A stretch of 47,214 nucleotides of DNA from an uncultured Ilumatobacter sp. GTDB taxonomy: Bacteria; Actinomycetota; Acidimicrobiia; Acidimicrobiales; Ilumatobacteraceae. The position numbers and the translations under genes are program-made. How positions within the stretch are numbered: the stretch's first letter is position 1; the number at the start of each line of letters is the position of its first letter. Of this stretch, positions 1-8,905 are shown one piece after another. The stretch is from positions 1 to 47,214 of the forward strand of contig CAJQPY010000001.1 in NCBI GenBank assembly GCA_905480335.1, given 5' to 3'. A model generated the notes under the pieces. That model was not told where the DNA came from. It was given only the letters and a program-made list of their open reading frames with translations, and did no database searches.

Positions 1-250
1 TTCTGTGTTGCGATGTCGCCGATGCGTCCAAGTCGACGTCGGGTGACATCAAGTTGACGTGTTTGGGTCAATGAATGCGTTGCTGGCATTACATCGACCG
101 TGCGGAGAGCACCAAAATGCGCAAGCGCAACCTCAACGTGATCTTCGAGACGACTTTCAACTCCATCATCGATGTCGTTTTCGTCGATCAGGTCAACGCC
201 TGTTTCAGCGTACTCTGCAGCGTTTATAGGGGCTGCAGCCCGCTGAGTTG
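1..250. other. window edge, no gene assigned
   Basis: I find no recognisable gene in this edge segment. The minus strand is open from beside the tRNA to the window edge in one frame, encoding an acidic, unfamiliar peptide (it includes GVDLIDENDIDDGV). That frame has no ATG or GTG in its first part and matches no family I know. A short plus-strand frame starting at 75 runs into the tRNA gene and is not credible. The segment could hold the start of a minus-strand gene or be non-coding. Confidence 0.2.
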
Positions 251-333
251 TGCGCGAGGGGGGACTTGAACCCCCACGCCCTTTCGGACACCAGCACCTG
301 AAGCTGGCGCGTCTGCCATTCCGCCACTCGCGC
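251..333 (-). tRNA. leuT: tRNA-Leu (anticodon CAG)
   Basis: On the minus strand the segment folds as a class II tRNA. The acceptor stem GCGCGAG pairs with CTCGCGC, with A as discriminator base. The D arm contains GGCGGAATGGCAGACGCG. The anticodon stem CCAGC/GCTGG encloses a TTCAGGT loop, so the anticodon is CAG. A variable arm (TGTCCGAAAGGGCG) follows, then the T arm GGGGGTTCAAGTCCCCC. The 83 bases exclude CCA, which is not encoded. In M. tuberculosis the tRNA-Leu(CAG) gene leuT also sits beside fhaA, which supports both the identification and the conserved order. Confidence 0.97.
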
Positions 334-796
334 AAGTGGAGGTCGAAACGCTAGCGCCCGCGTGCCAAGTTGCCCACCAACCGTTCATCGGGGCCGACGA
401 CGTTGAGTCCGCGACACTCGTCGCCTCTAGCGACCGTCAGCTGCCTCGCTGGTCCGACACAGCCCCGCGATGCACACCCGATGACACGCCGCATCAAATG
501 CCTTGCACGATCACGTACGACCCCAACTAAATGACAAGCACCGGCAGATCCGACAACCTGGGCACATTCGATCGAACGGTCACGCTCGACTGCGACATCA
601 AAAAAATTCAGGTGGTCGGCCCCGGCCGATCTGCCGCAACCTCGTTTCTAAGTCGAAATCGAGTTAGTTTCCGCATCGAGTTCGGCCCAGACGTGATCGG
701 CGCACTCAAATAGTTGTGCGGCCGGGGTGGACCGGTTTAGAAAGTGGGACCGACCCATGCGCACGCCGCCGGTCGGCGGGGTGGGGGAAGTAGCGT
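334..796. other. 463-bp spacer between tRNA-Leu and fhaA
   Basis: No gene is supported here. Two short plus-strand frames (336-530 and 531-713) meet end to end but have no family resemblance and no ribosome binding site that I can see. The spacer lies between divergent units (tRNA on minus, fha operon on plus), so promoters for both should be inside it. I cannot point to convincing -35/-10 boxes. An A-rich patch near 600-608 stands out in otherwise GC-rich DNA. Confidence 0.5.
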
Positions 797-1468
797 TTGA
801 GCCCACTTATGGGATTGCAATCACTAGAGCACCGTTTGGAGCGTATGGTCGAGGGCGTGTTCCGACGTTCCCGCGGGTCCATCCGCCCCATTGAGCTCGG
901 TCGTCGCCTCGTACGCGAGATGGACGACAACCGCACGGTCGACGTAAAGGGCCGCCGCATGGTCCCCAACGACTTCGTCTTGCTGCTCAGCCCCATCGAC
1001 CATTCAAGCTTCAACGAGATCGAAACCGCCCTCACGACGGAGCTCGCCGAAGCAGCCCGCGAATACGCCCGCGAGGAGGCGTACCACTTCATTGGACCCG
1101 TCCACGTTGTGCTCAACGTCGATAACAACTTGAGGACAGGCCGGTTCGGAATCATGTCGCAGCTCAAGCAGGCCCCCGGCGGCGTCGGTGCCGGATCGTT
1201 GGTGCTCCCATCCGGTGAACGAGTCGGCCTCGGCGAGCACACCACCACCGTCGGCCGACTCCCCGAAAGCACGATCACCATCGACGACGGCAACGTCAGC
1301 CGCGAACACGCCCGCATCGCTCCAGGCGCCAACGGATACGTTGCGACTGACCTTGGATCGACGAACGGCACCCTGGTCAACGGCGTCCGCATCGTCGGAC
1401 AGCAACAGCTCGCCGACGGCGACATCATTAGTTTCGGATCCACCCACCTGCGCTTCGAGGCGTCCTGA
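797..1468 (+). CDS. fhaA: FhaA, DUF3662/FHA-domain phosphothreonine-binding protein
   Basis: Cytoplasmic adaptor that binds phosphothreonine made by the PknB-type kinase of this locus; in mycobacteria FhaA links phosphosignalling to peptidoglycan precursor export. The N-terminal ~120 residues match the FhaA N-terminal module (SIRPIELGRRLVREM at about 28-42). The FHA domain covers about 140-222 with GR at 153-154, SREH at 168-171 and STNGT at 188-192. At 223 aa it lacks the long linker that makes the mycobacterial protein over 500 aa. I chose the TTG at 797 because a GGGGGAAG Shine-Dalgarno (783-790) lies six bases upstream; the ATG at 809 would be too far from it. It is the first gene of the envelope operon. 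Confidence 0.93.
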   Translation: MSPLMGLQSLEHRLERMVEGVFRRSRGSIRPIELGRRLVREMDDNRTVDVKGRRMVPNDFVLLLSPIDHSSFNEIETALTTELAEAAREYAREEAYHFIGPVHVVLNVDNNLRTGRFGIMSQLKQAPGGVGAGSLVLPSGERVGLGEHTTTVGRLPESTITIDDGNVSREHARIAPGANGYVATDLGSTNGTLVNGVRIVGQQQLADGDIISFGSTHLRFEAS

Positions 1469-1496
1469 CCTCAGCCCGGGCGGCGGTGACGATTGC

Positions 1497-2006
1497 ATGA
1501 GCAACCAGGTCCTCGACATTCTCAAACTCAGCCTCCTTGCGCTGCTCTATCTCTTCTTCGCTCGTGTTCTCTGGGCGGTCTGGAGTGAGGTCAAGACCCC
1601 GCAGGGCCGCCCGGTCGCCCCCACCCAGTCGCCGCAGCCAGCTTCCCTCCCGGTTGCCGCCGCACCACCCGATGCCGCCAATAAACGAAACAAGCCCGCC
1701 AAGGGTCGGGGCGGTCGCGCCGCTCGGCTCGTCATACTCGAACCGAAACATCGACGCGGCGTGACTATCGCGCTCGGCGACGAGATCACTCTCGGGCGCG
1801 ACGAAAACTGCACGATCTCGATCCAGGACGACACGTACGTGTCCACTTTGCATCTCCGGATCTACAGCTACGACGGTCAACCGATGATCGAAGACCTCGG
1901 GTCAACCAACGGCACCTTCCACAACGGCACCAGAATGCACGGCACGAAGTTGCTCCAACCCGGCGACCGAATCCAAGTCGGTACAACAGTGATCGAGGCA
2001 CAATGA
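1497..2006 (+). CDS. fhaB: FhaB/FipA-like membrane-anchored FHA protein
   Basis: Second FHA protein of the locus. A single membrane segment at about 6-29 (LDILKLSLLALLYLFFARVL) is followed by a proline- and lysine-rich linker (about 34-75) and an FHA domain at about 78-167. Binding residues are GR at 100-101, S116 and H119 and the STNGT loop at 136-140. In M. tuberculosis FhaB/FipA works with PknA/PknB and the division machinery. The ATG at 1497 gives 169 aa, close to the mycobacterial protein. The gene lies 28 bases after fhaA and is probably co-transcribed. Confidence 0.93.
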   Translation: MSNQVLDILKLSLLALLYLFFARVLWAVWSEVKTPQGRPVAPTQSPQPASLPVAAAPPDAANKRNKPAKGRGGRAARLVILEPKHRRGVTIALGDEITLGRDENCTISIQDDTYVSTLHLRIYSYDGQPMIEDLGSTNGTFHNGTRMHGTKLLQPGDRIQVGTTVIEAQ

Positions 2007-2105
2007 CCCGCCCGATCACATCGAACTCGGTCGCATCGACAGCCAATTCGACTGCCGTCACGTTGCATGGATCGGCCCCTCTCACAATCCCTGCGGGCGG
2101 CTCCA

Positions 2106-3569
2106 ATGGCTGAACTCAAATGGGGTGCTGGAACACACCCAGGGCAGGTCCGGCCCGAAAACGAGGACCAGCTACACGCGTCGCAGGGCGTTTACGTAGT
2201 CGCAGATGGGATGGGCGGCCACGAAGCCGGGGAGGTGGCTAGCGAACTCGCGGTACAGCGAGTCCGCGAGACCCTTGCCGACGAGGACGCGACGCCAACG
2301 GCCGAGCGCGTCATCGAGGCGATCTCGAACGCGAACGGGGACATCTTCCGTGCCGCGATCGCCAACCCTGGCCAGGCCGGGATGGGTACCACCGTGACCG
2401 TGATCGCCGTCATCGAGGACCCGATGGCTGGTCGCGGCGAACCCAACATCGATGCCAATGACCCGGTCGGACCCGACCGGGTCACACCAATTGTTCCGAG
2501 GGAACAACCCGAGGCCCTAGTACTTGCCAACGTCGGCGACTCGCGCACCTACCTGCTGCGCCACGGTCGGCTTCGGCGAGTCACCATCGACCACAGCTAC
2601 GTCCAAGAACTCGTTTCGAGCGGCTACATCACCGATGACGAGGCACGCACTCATCCACGCCGCAACATCATCACCCGCGCCCTTGGCATCGAGCCCGATG
2701 TAAAGGTCGACTGGTGGACGCTCCCACTAGTTCGAGGGGACCGGTTCCTACTCTGCAGCGATGGACTCGTCGACGAGGTCGCAGACCCTGACATCGTGGC
2801 GACGCTGCTCGAACACGACGATCCGCAAAAGGCCGCCGACTTGCTGATCGCCCAAGCAAACGACGCCGGCGGACGCGACAACGTGACCGTCATCGTGCTC
2901 GACGTCCTCGCTGGTGACGATCCACCCGATCCGACGCAGGAGATCGATTTCACGCCAACCTGGGCGGAAGATACCGATATCTCCACCGAAGACATCGCAC
3001 AAATGGAGGGTGCAGATCTCGCAGCGACAGACGGCAACCCGAATCCCGACGCCGCCGTAACTGGTGGACGTCGGCTGGGCCGACGAGATCGACGCAGGAC
3101 GGAGAAACGAGCCGAACAAACAGCATCCACTGCGCTGACCGGTTCACCCGACGAAGACGCCGATTCAACCGAACCCGAATCGACCGGAGGCAGTTCGGCC
3201 GCCGACCCACCGAAGAAGAAGCGCCTGCTGACGAGGGCAACCGTTATCTTCGTGCTCCTCGCCATCCTCGTCACCGCCTTCGTCACGACCGCCGCCTGGG
3301 CTCGCCGCGGGTTCTACGTCGAATTCAACGACAACGAACAGGTCGTGCTGTACCAGGGTCGACCCGGTGGATTTCTCTGGATCGACCCGACGGTCGAAGC
3401 AACCGGCGCCGCCACACGTGGCGAACTCACCGATGCAAGCGTTGCGCTCGTCACGGCCACCCCCACATTTTCGAGCCTGAACGATGCGACGCTGTTCATT
3501 CGCGGCCTGGAAATGGTCGAAGCGACCGACGCCGACCCGCCGACGACTGCCGACGACGGATCCTCATGA
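2106..3569 (+). CDS. pstP: PstP, PP2C-type Ser/Thr protein phosphatase
   Basis: Metal-dependent phosphatase that reverses PknB phosphorylation. The catalytic domain spans about 1-268, with RPENED (16-21), VVADGMGGHEAGE (31-43), NVGDSR (142-147), CSDGL (217-221) and GGRDNVT (255-261), which supply the metal-binding aspartates. A disordered acidic and then basic linker (270-372) leads to one membrane segment (about 376-397) and a roughly 85-residue extracellular domain, the standard PstP layout. An extra stretch of about 33 residues rich in Pro, Asp and Gly interrupts the catalytic domain at 104-136. The ATG at 2106 gives the conserved start; an in-frame ATG at 2067 would add 13 unmatched residues. 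The stop overlaps the next start (ATGA). Confidence 0.95.
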   Translation: MAELKWGAGTHPGQVRPENEDQLHASQGVYVVADGMGGHEAGEVASELAVQRVRETLADEDATPTAERVIEAISNANGDIFRAAIANPGQAGMGTTVTVIAVIEDPMAGRGEPNIDANDPVGPDRVTPIVPREQPEALVLANVGDSRTYLLRHGRLRRVTIDHSYVQELVSSGYITDDEARTHPRRNIITRALGIEPDVKVDWWTLPLVRGDRFLLCSDGLVDEVADPDIVATLLEHDDPQKAADLLIAQANDAGGRDNVTVIVLDVLAGDDPPDPTQEIDFTPTWAEDTDISTEDIAQMEGADLAATDGNPNPDAAVTGGRRLGRRDRRRTEKRAEQTASTALTGSPDEDADSTEPESTGGSSAADPPKKKRLLTRATVIFVLLAILVTAFVTTAAWARRGFYVEFNDNEQVVLYQGRPGGFLWIDPTVEATGAATRGELTDASVALVTATPTFSSLNDATLFIRGLEMVEATDADPPTTADDGSS

Positions 3570-5020
3570 CCGGCATGCTCGAGGCCGATCTCGAGTCGAC
3601 TCGGCTGACCCGCCGAGATCGCCGCGCAGTGGCCCCGCTCGCCTACCGGCGACGCAACGCCGAACTCACCCTGATCATCATGGCGGCGGCTATCACCGCC
3701 GTCGCCTACACACTCGCCTCACTCGGGTCGAACGCTGAAATTCCACCAGGCATCTTTGGCTTCGTTGCCTTTCTGCTCGGCTTGATGCTCATTGCCCACT
3801 TCGTTGTCAGAAGGTTCGCAACCGGCGCGGACGCAACGCTGCTCCCGCTCGCAGCGCTCCTGCACGGCATCGGATTCGTGATGATCACGCGGCTGGATGA
3901 CGAACTCGCCAGTCTGCAATCGCTGTGGAGCCTGCTGGGCGTCAGTGTGTTCTGTGCGGTCTTGATCATCATTCAACGCGCAACCGATCTGGCCCGCTAC
4001 CGGTGGCTGCTGTTCTTTGCCGGTGCCAGCGGCCTGCTGCTGCCACTCGTTCCAGGCCTTGGCGCCAACATTAACGGTGCCCGCATTTGGGTCAGCCTCG
4101 GACCGATCAATTTCCAACCTGGCGAGTTCGCAAAAATCGCGCTCGCTATCTTCTTCGCAGCGTTCTTCGCCGAGAACCGCGAGCTAATCGCCGCCAAAAC
4201 TTGGAAGATCGGACCGTTTCGACTGCCCGAGCCGCGCTTCGTCCTCCCCGTGCTCGTCGCCTGGGGCTTCGCAATCGTCGTGATGGTCGGCCAGCGCGAT
4301 CTTGGATCCTCGCTGCTGTTTTTCACGCTCTTCGTTGTGATGGTATGGGTGGCCACCGAACGACTCGGCTGGCTCCTGCTCGGTGTTGTGTTATTCGCAG
4401 GAGCTGCGTACTTATCCTGGTCGCAGTTCGCCCATGTGCAGACCCGCGTCGACATCTGGATCGACCCATGGTCCGACTCGCTCGGTCGCGGGTACCAAAT
4501 CGTACAGTCGCTTTTTGGTCTCGCCGATGGTGGCATCACCGGCACGGGTTTAGGCCGCGGCAACCCGAACCAGGTGCCTGAGGCGCAGAACGACTTCATC
4601 TTCGCCGCGATTGGCGAGGAAATGGGAATGATCGGCGGGACGGCAATCCTCATGTCGTACCTGTTAATCGTCGGCGCCGGCTTTCGGACCGCGTTACGCA
4701 CCGACCGGACGTTCGAGAAGCTGCTTGCCGTCGGGCTTACCACCATCATTGGCGTCCAGGCGTTCATCATTATCGGTGGCGTCATTAAGCTCGTACCGTT
4801 GACGGGCATCACACTCCCGTTCGTCAGCTACGGCGGGTCGTCTCTCGTGTCGAACTACATCCTGCTCGCACTTCTCATCCGGGTGTCGGACTCCGCGGCG
4901 CGGCGACTCGGCGAAGTACCCGACGAACCGACCCCAGGTGAACGTTGGGCGGCGTGGCAGCTCCGTCGACAGATCCGCCACGACGGCAAGCAGGGTACGG
5001 GGCGTCAGGGAGGCTCCTGA
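3566..5020 (+). CDS. rodA: RodA/FtsW-family SEDS peptidoglycan glycosyltransferase
   Basis: Polytopic SEDS protein that polymerises lipid II during cell-wall elongation together with a class B PBP, here the next gene. The 484-aa sequence is mostly hydrophobic helices after a basic cytoplasmic N-terminus (TRRDRRAVAPLAYRRRNAEL). Family signatures include GARIWVSLGPINFQPGEFAK, GQRDLGSSLLFF, the loop GLGRGNPNQVPEAQNDFIFA, and the C-terminal PLTGITLPFVSYGGSSLVSN. The start overlaps the pstP stop by four bases, and the stop shares a base with the pbpA ATG, so translation of the three is probably coupled. Confidence 0.95.
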   Translation: MTGMLEADLESTRLTRRDRRAVAPLAYRRRNAELTLIIMAAAITAVAYTLASLGSNAEIPPGIFGFVAFLLGLMLIAHFVVRRFATGADATLLPLAALLHGIGFVMITRLDDELASLQSLWSLLGVSVFCAVLIIIQRATDLARYRWLLFFAGASGLLLPLVPGLGANINGARIWVSLGPINFQPGEFAKIALAIFFAAFFAENRELIAAKTWKIGPFRLPEPRFVLPVLVAWGFAIVVMVGQRDLGSSLLFFTLFVVMVWVATERLGWLLLGVVLFAGAAYLSWSQFAHVQTRVDIWIDPWSDSLGRGYQIVQSLFGLADGGITGTGLGRGNPNQVPEAQNDFIFAAIGEEMGMIGGTAILMSYLLIVGAGFRTALRTDRTFEKLLAVGLTTIIGVQAFIIIGGVIKLVPLTGITLPFVSYGGSSLVSNYILLALLIRVSDSAARRLGEVPDEPTPGERWAAWQLRRQIRHDGKQGTGRQGGS

Positions 5021-6537
5021 TGAACCGCCAGATCCGGCAACTCGCCGTCGGCTTGATGATGTGTTACGTCGTGCTCTTTGCGACACTCAACTACTGGCAG
5101 GTCGCGCAGGAACAGGAACTCAACGCGAACGTCGAGAACACACGCGCTGTTCGTCGAGAGTTCAACAAGCCACGCGGTGACATCGTCAGCGCCGATGGCG
5201 TAATCGCAGCGACCTCCACGCCGATTCCCGACCCAAATGCTGAATTCGATCGCATCCGTGAGTATCCGACAGGCGACCTGCTGTCAAACGTCACCGGCTA
5301 CTTCACCCTGAACTTCGGCTCCACACAAGTCGAACGGGCGTACGGCGACGTACTCACCGGCAACACCACCGAACAACAACTTCGTGCGCTCGGCAACATC
5401 CTGGCGAGCGACGTCGACAACTCCGGGTCCGTAGAGTTGGCGGTGCGCCACGACCTGCAGCAGGTCGCGAAGTTCGCATTGGGCGGCCGGACCGGCTCGG
5501 TCGTCGTACAAGACATCGAAACCGGTGCGGTGCGGGCGATGTACAGCAACCCGACATATGACCCGAATACCTTCGTCACGCTGCCGTTCGACGAGGCGCG
5601 GGAGGCGATCGTCGATCTGCAGAACGCCCCCGGAGACCCCCTTCTTGCGGGCGCGTATCAGCAACGATTTATGCCGGGCTCGACATTCAAGGTAATCACG
5701 ACCGGCATCGGCATCGAAGCCGGAGTGATTGACCGCACCACCCAATTCGTCCGCGAATCGGAGTGGGTGCCGCCACAGACAACCAACCCGATCCAGAACT
5801 ATCGCGGCTCGACCTGCGGCGGCGACCTACCCGAGGTGTTCCGTCGCAGCTGCAACATCCCCTTCGCCCAAACCGCAATAAGTCTGGGACCCGACCGGAT
5901 GGTTGCCGGCGTCGACGCGTGGGGGATCGGCGAAGAACTCCCAATCGACCTCCCAGGAGCCGCTGCGAGCACGTTCGGCGACACGGCAGACCTCGCCCAG
6001 CAACTCCCGCTGCTAGGCATACGCGGCTTCGGACAGAACGACGACCAGATGGTCCCGCTGCACATGTCAATGGTCGCTGGCACCGTCGCAAACGGTGGCC
6101 AGATGATGACGCCGTACGTCGTCGAGGCGACGTACGATCACGATGGCCGCACCCTCGACCGAACGCAACCCGAGGTATGGAAGACACCGATCTCCGCCCC
6201 GACCGCAGCGCTGCTCACCGAGTTCATGACGGGCGTCACCGAAGGCGACCGCGGCACCGCCCGCAGCGTGCAACTCGCCGACGGACAGCGTTTCGCGGCC
6301 AAAACCGGCACGGCCGAGCTCGGCCTCGTTGGCGACCCCGACCGAGTGCACGCCTGGATGATCGGATTTGCTCCGCTCGAAGCGCCGAAGTACTCGATCG
6401 CAGTGGTACTGACCGACCTCACATCTACGCAAGCCGACGCCGCAACTGGCGGTCGCGAAGCCGGCCCCGTCGTGAAGACAGTCCTCGACTACTTACTCAC
6501 CGGCGACGGGGCCAACGCTGATCTGAGCGGTGGATGA
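5020..6537 (+). CDS. pbpA: PbpA, class B penicillin-binding transpeptidase
   Basis: Cell-wall transpeptidase that partners RodA. One N-terminal signal-anchor helix (about 7-26) precedes a short pedestal region and the transpeptidase domain (about 155-495). Catalytic motifs are intact: STFK at 221-224 with the nucleophile S221, SCN at 277-279 and KTG at 428-430. At 505 aa it matches actinobacterial PbpA. The ATG at 5020 overlaps the rodA TGA by one base and has AGGGAGG at about 5007-5013 as ribosome binding site; the frame is open further upstream but that part is inside rodA. A 76-base gap separates it from pknB. Confidence 0.95.
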   Translation: MNRQIRQLAVGLMMCYVVLFATLNYWQVAQEQELNANVENTRAVRREFNKPRGDIVSADGVIAATSTPIPDPNAEFDRIREYPTGDLLSNVTGYFTLNFGSTQVERAYGDVLTGNTTEQQLRALGNILASDVDNSGSVELAVRHDLQQVAKFALGGRTGSVVVQDIETGAVRAMYSNPTYDPNTFVTLPFDEAREAIVDLQNAPGDPLLAGAYQQRFMPGSTFKVITTGIGIEAGVIDRTTQFVRESEWVPPQTTNPIQNYRGSTCGGDLPEVFRRSCNIPFAQTAISLGPDRMVAGVDAWGIGEELPIDLPGAAASTFGDTADLAQQLPLLGIRGFGQNDDQMVPLHMSMVAGTVANGGQMMTPYVVEATYDHDGRTLDRTQPEVWKTPISAPTAALLTEFMTGVTEGDRGTARSVQLADGQRFAAKTGTAELGLVGDPDRVHAWMIGFAPLEAPKYSIAVVLTDLTSTQADAATGGREAGPVVKTVLDYLLTGDGANADLSGG

Positions 6538-6613
6538 CCGTGACGAGTACGGCGCAAACAGGCCAGATACCCTCTGTCGGCGGCCTCGACAGGTCCGCAG
6601 GAGAATCTCAACA

Positions 6614-8818
6614 GTGACAAACCAAGGCGACGCAACGGTCATCAACGACCGCTACGAGGTGCACAAGCGAATCGGTCGCGGCGGTATGGCCGACGTCTTT
6701 TCTGCGCGCGACCTGCTCCTGGACCGGCAGGTTGCGATCAAGGTCCTTTTTCCTGAGTTCGCAACCGACGACAACTTCGTCGAGCGATTTCGGCGAGAGG
6801 CGCAATCCGCCGCCAACCTCAGCCACCCCAACATCGTCAACGTCTACGACTGGGGCAAGTACGAGGGGACCTACTTCATTGCAATGGAGGAGGTTCAGGG
6901 TCGCACCCTCGCCGACGTACTGAGGACGAATGGCCAACTAACCTCCAAGCAGGCAGCCGAAATTGCAAGTGAAGTCGCTGCGGCCCTCGGCATCGCTCAC
7001 GAGAAGGGCACGGCACATCGCGACATCAAGCCAGCCAATATCTTGATCGGCAAGAACGGACAAGTAAAGGTCGCTGACTTCGGGATCGCCCGGGCCTTGA
7101 ATGCACCGACCGAATCGAACCTCACCCAGGTCGGCTCCGTCATGGGCACTGCGACCTACTTTTCGCCAGAGCAGGCTCAGGGAGCACAGCCAGATCCGCG
7201 CAGCGACCTGTATTCGCTCGGGATCGTGATGTACGAAATGGTCGCCGGGCGCCCTCCCTTCACCGGTGACAACCCGGTCAGCATTGCGTATAAGCAAGTT
7301 CACGATTCGCCCCAGCCGCTCGTGCAGATCGTGGCCGACGTGCCGAAGGCCTACGAGGCGATGGTCGCCAAGTTGCTCGCCAAGGATCCCAAGGTCCGGT
7401 ATCCGAGCGCCGGTGCGTTGCGCGATGACCTCCGCCGATTCCGCAACGACGAGCCTGTCCAGGCACTCGTCGCAGCGACAACTCGGGCCCGGCCGGACGC
7501 AGCAACCACAGCAGTGAAAAAAACCGCCGCAGGAGCGGCAGCGACCGGCGCCGTGACGGCAGCGGCCAACCCGAGCTACGCGGCGACCACCGCCAATCCA
7601 CAGGCCGGCGTTGCGCCGGTCAATCCACAAGCGTCGGCAGTGCCGTCGACGGGGATGTACGAGGCCGGCTACCCAACCGGAGCATCATCAGAGGCCGCCT
7701 ACTACGACACGGGCGGCTCGCGTACCGGTTGGTACGCCCTTGCCGCATTCTTCGCGCTGGTCGCCCTCGTGGTCGGTGGCGTGTTGCTGTTCCAGGCACT
7801 CGCACCGAAAGGCGACACCGCCGAACCGTCGCAGTTCATCCTTGACGATTACTTCGGGCGATCACTCACTGTCGTCACCGCTGACCTCGCCGAGAAAGAC
7901 CTACTATTCACGACAGTCGAGGAGGAGAACGCATCGGTTCCGTTCGGATTCGTACACCGCACCGACCCGGCCGCCGGTGAGGTCGTGTTGGAGAACCAGC
8001 AGATCGAGGTGTTTTTTAATCCTGATCCGCAGCTCCAGAACGTACCCAACGTGGTTGGCCAAAACATTGAGGAGGCGACCGCCACGCTTGAGGCACGAGG
8101 TTTCGACGTCGGCACAGTCACGACCGACGACACAAGCGATCGCGGAGAGGGCACCGTGTTGAGTACCGAACCCGAGGCGGGGACACCGGTCGCCATGGGG
8201 ACTACAGTCGACATCACAGCCGCAGGCCGCCGCAACACCGTGCCAGTACCTGGCGTGGTGGGCTTCATTGAACAGCAAGCAGTCGAAACACTCGAAGCAC
8301 CGCCCTACGAACTCGTCGTCACAGTCGAACAGATCCCGAGTGAGACCATCGACGAAGGGTTTGTGATCTCGACGAACCCTAGCCAGGGCGAACTCGTCGA
8401 GCGCGGCGGCAACATCACACTGCAGATCTCGAGTGGCGCAGCGCCCGTCGCAGTTCCCGTCGTCGAAGGCCTGACACAGGGCGAGGCAGCCAACCGCCTT
8501 CGGGCCGACGGATTCGTCGTCGAAACGTTGTTCCAGGAGGTCCCACCTGGCAGCGCCAACGACGGCGTCGTCACCGCACAGGACCCGAAGGCAGCAACTC
8601 GCCTCGAACGCGGATCCACCGTCACGATCACGGTTGGGCGGTCCACGATCCCGGTGACCACACTGCCACCGCCCACTATCCCACCGAGTACCAGCCCGCC
8701 CACACCACCGCCTACATCGATCGCGCCCACGACCTCTTCACCCGCAACGACGGAAGCAACCACAACCACTGAAGCAACCACCACTACCACCACGACGACG
8801 CTGGTCGCTCCACCGTGA
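6614..8818 (+). CDS. pknB: PknB-type transmembrane Ser/Thr kinase with PASTA repeats
   Basis: Sensor kinase that couples muropeptide or lipid II binding outside to phosphorylation of growth proteins inside. The kinase domain (about 14-280) has GRGGMADV (21-28), the VAIK lysine K43, HRDIKPAN (135-142) and DFG (155-157). A low-complexity Ala/Pro/Thr linker leads to a membrane helix (about 373-394). Four extracellular PASTA units follow (about 405-470 degenerate, 475-536, 541-607, 612-675), then a Pro/Thr tail with an eight-Thr run (about 680-734). GTG 6614 is chosen because AGGAG lies about ten bases upstream; an in-frame ATG at 6530 is inside pbpA. No second kinase gene (pknA) is present. Confidence 0.96.
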   Translation: MTNQGDATVINDRYEVHKRIGRGGMADVFSARDLLLDRQVAIKVLFPEFATDDNFVERFRREAQSAANLSHPNIVNVYDWGKYEGTYFIAMEEVQGRTLADVLRTNGQLTSKQAAEIASEVAAALGIAHEKGTAHRDIKPANILIGKNGQVKVADFGIARALNAPTESNLTQVGSVMGTATYFSPEQAQGAQPDPRSDLYSLGIVMYEMVAGRPPFTGDNPVSIAYKQVHDSPQPLVQIVADVPKAYEAMVAKLLAKDPKVRYPSAGALRDDLRRFRNDEPVQALVAATTRARPDAATTAVKKTAAGAAATGAVTAAANPSYAATTANPQAGVAPVNPQASAVPSTGMYEAGYPTGASSEAAYYDTGGSRTGWYALAAFFALVALVVGGVLLFQALAPKGDTAEPSQFILDDYFGRSLTVVTADLAEKDLLFTTVEEENASVPFGFVHRTDPAAGEVVLENQQIEVFFNPDPQLQNVPNVVGQNIEEATATLEARGFDVGTVTTDDTSDRGEGTVLSTEPEAGTPVAMGTTVDITAAGRRNTVPVPGVVGFIEQQAVETLEAPPYELVVTVEQIPSETIDEGFVISTNPSQGELVERGGNITLQISSGAAPVAVPVVEGLTQGEAANRLRADGFVVETLFQEVPPGSANDGVVTAQDPKAATRLERGSTVTITVGRSTIPVTTLPPPTIPPSTSPPTPPPTSIAPTTSSPATTEATTTTEATTTTTTTTLVAPP

Positions 8819-8905
8819 TCCACGGCGGTGACCTGATCAGCTCTCGTTAAGACTTACGTTGGCCTCGCCAGCGCACGCTGCGCAACGCGACTCAGCTACG
8901 ACCGA

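Noticed and set aside
75..269. Possible 64-aa protein before the tRNA
   Set aside because: It runs into the tRNA-Leu gene and has no ribosome site or similarity.
706..1443. Long minus-strand open frame opposite fhaA
   Set aside because: It is antisense to a clear FhaA gene, has a Ser/Arg/Pro-rich composition and no domain; it follows from the GC-rich codons of the real gene.
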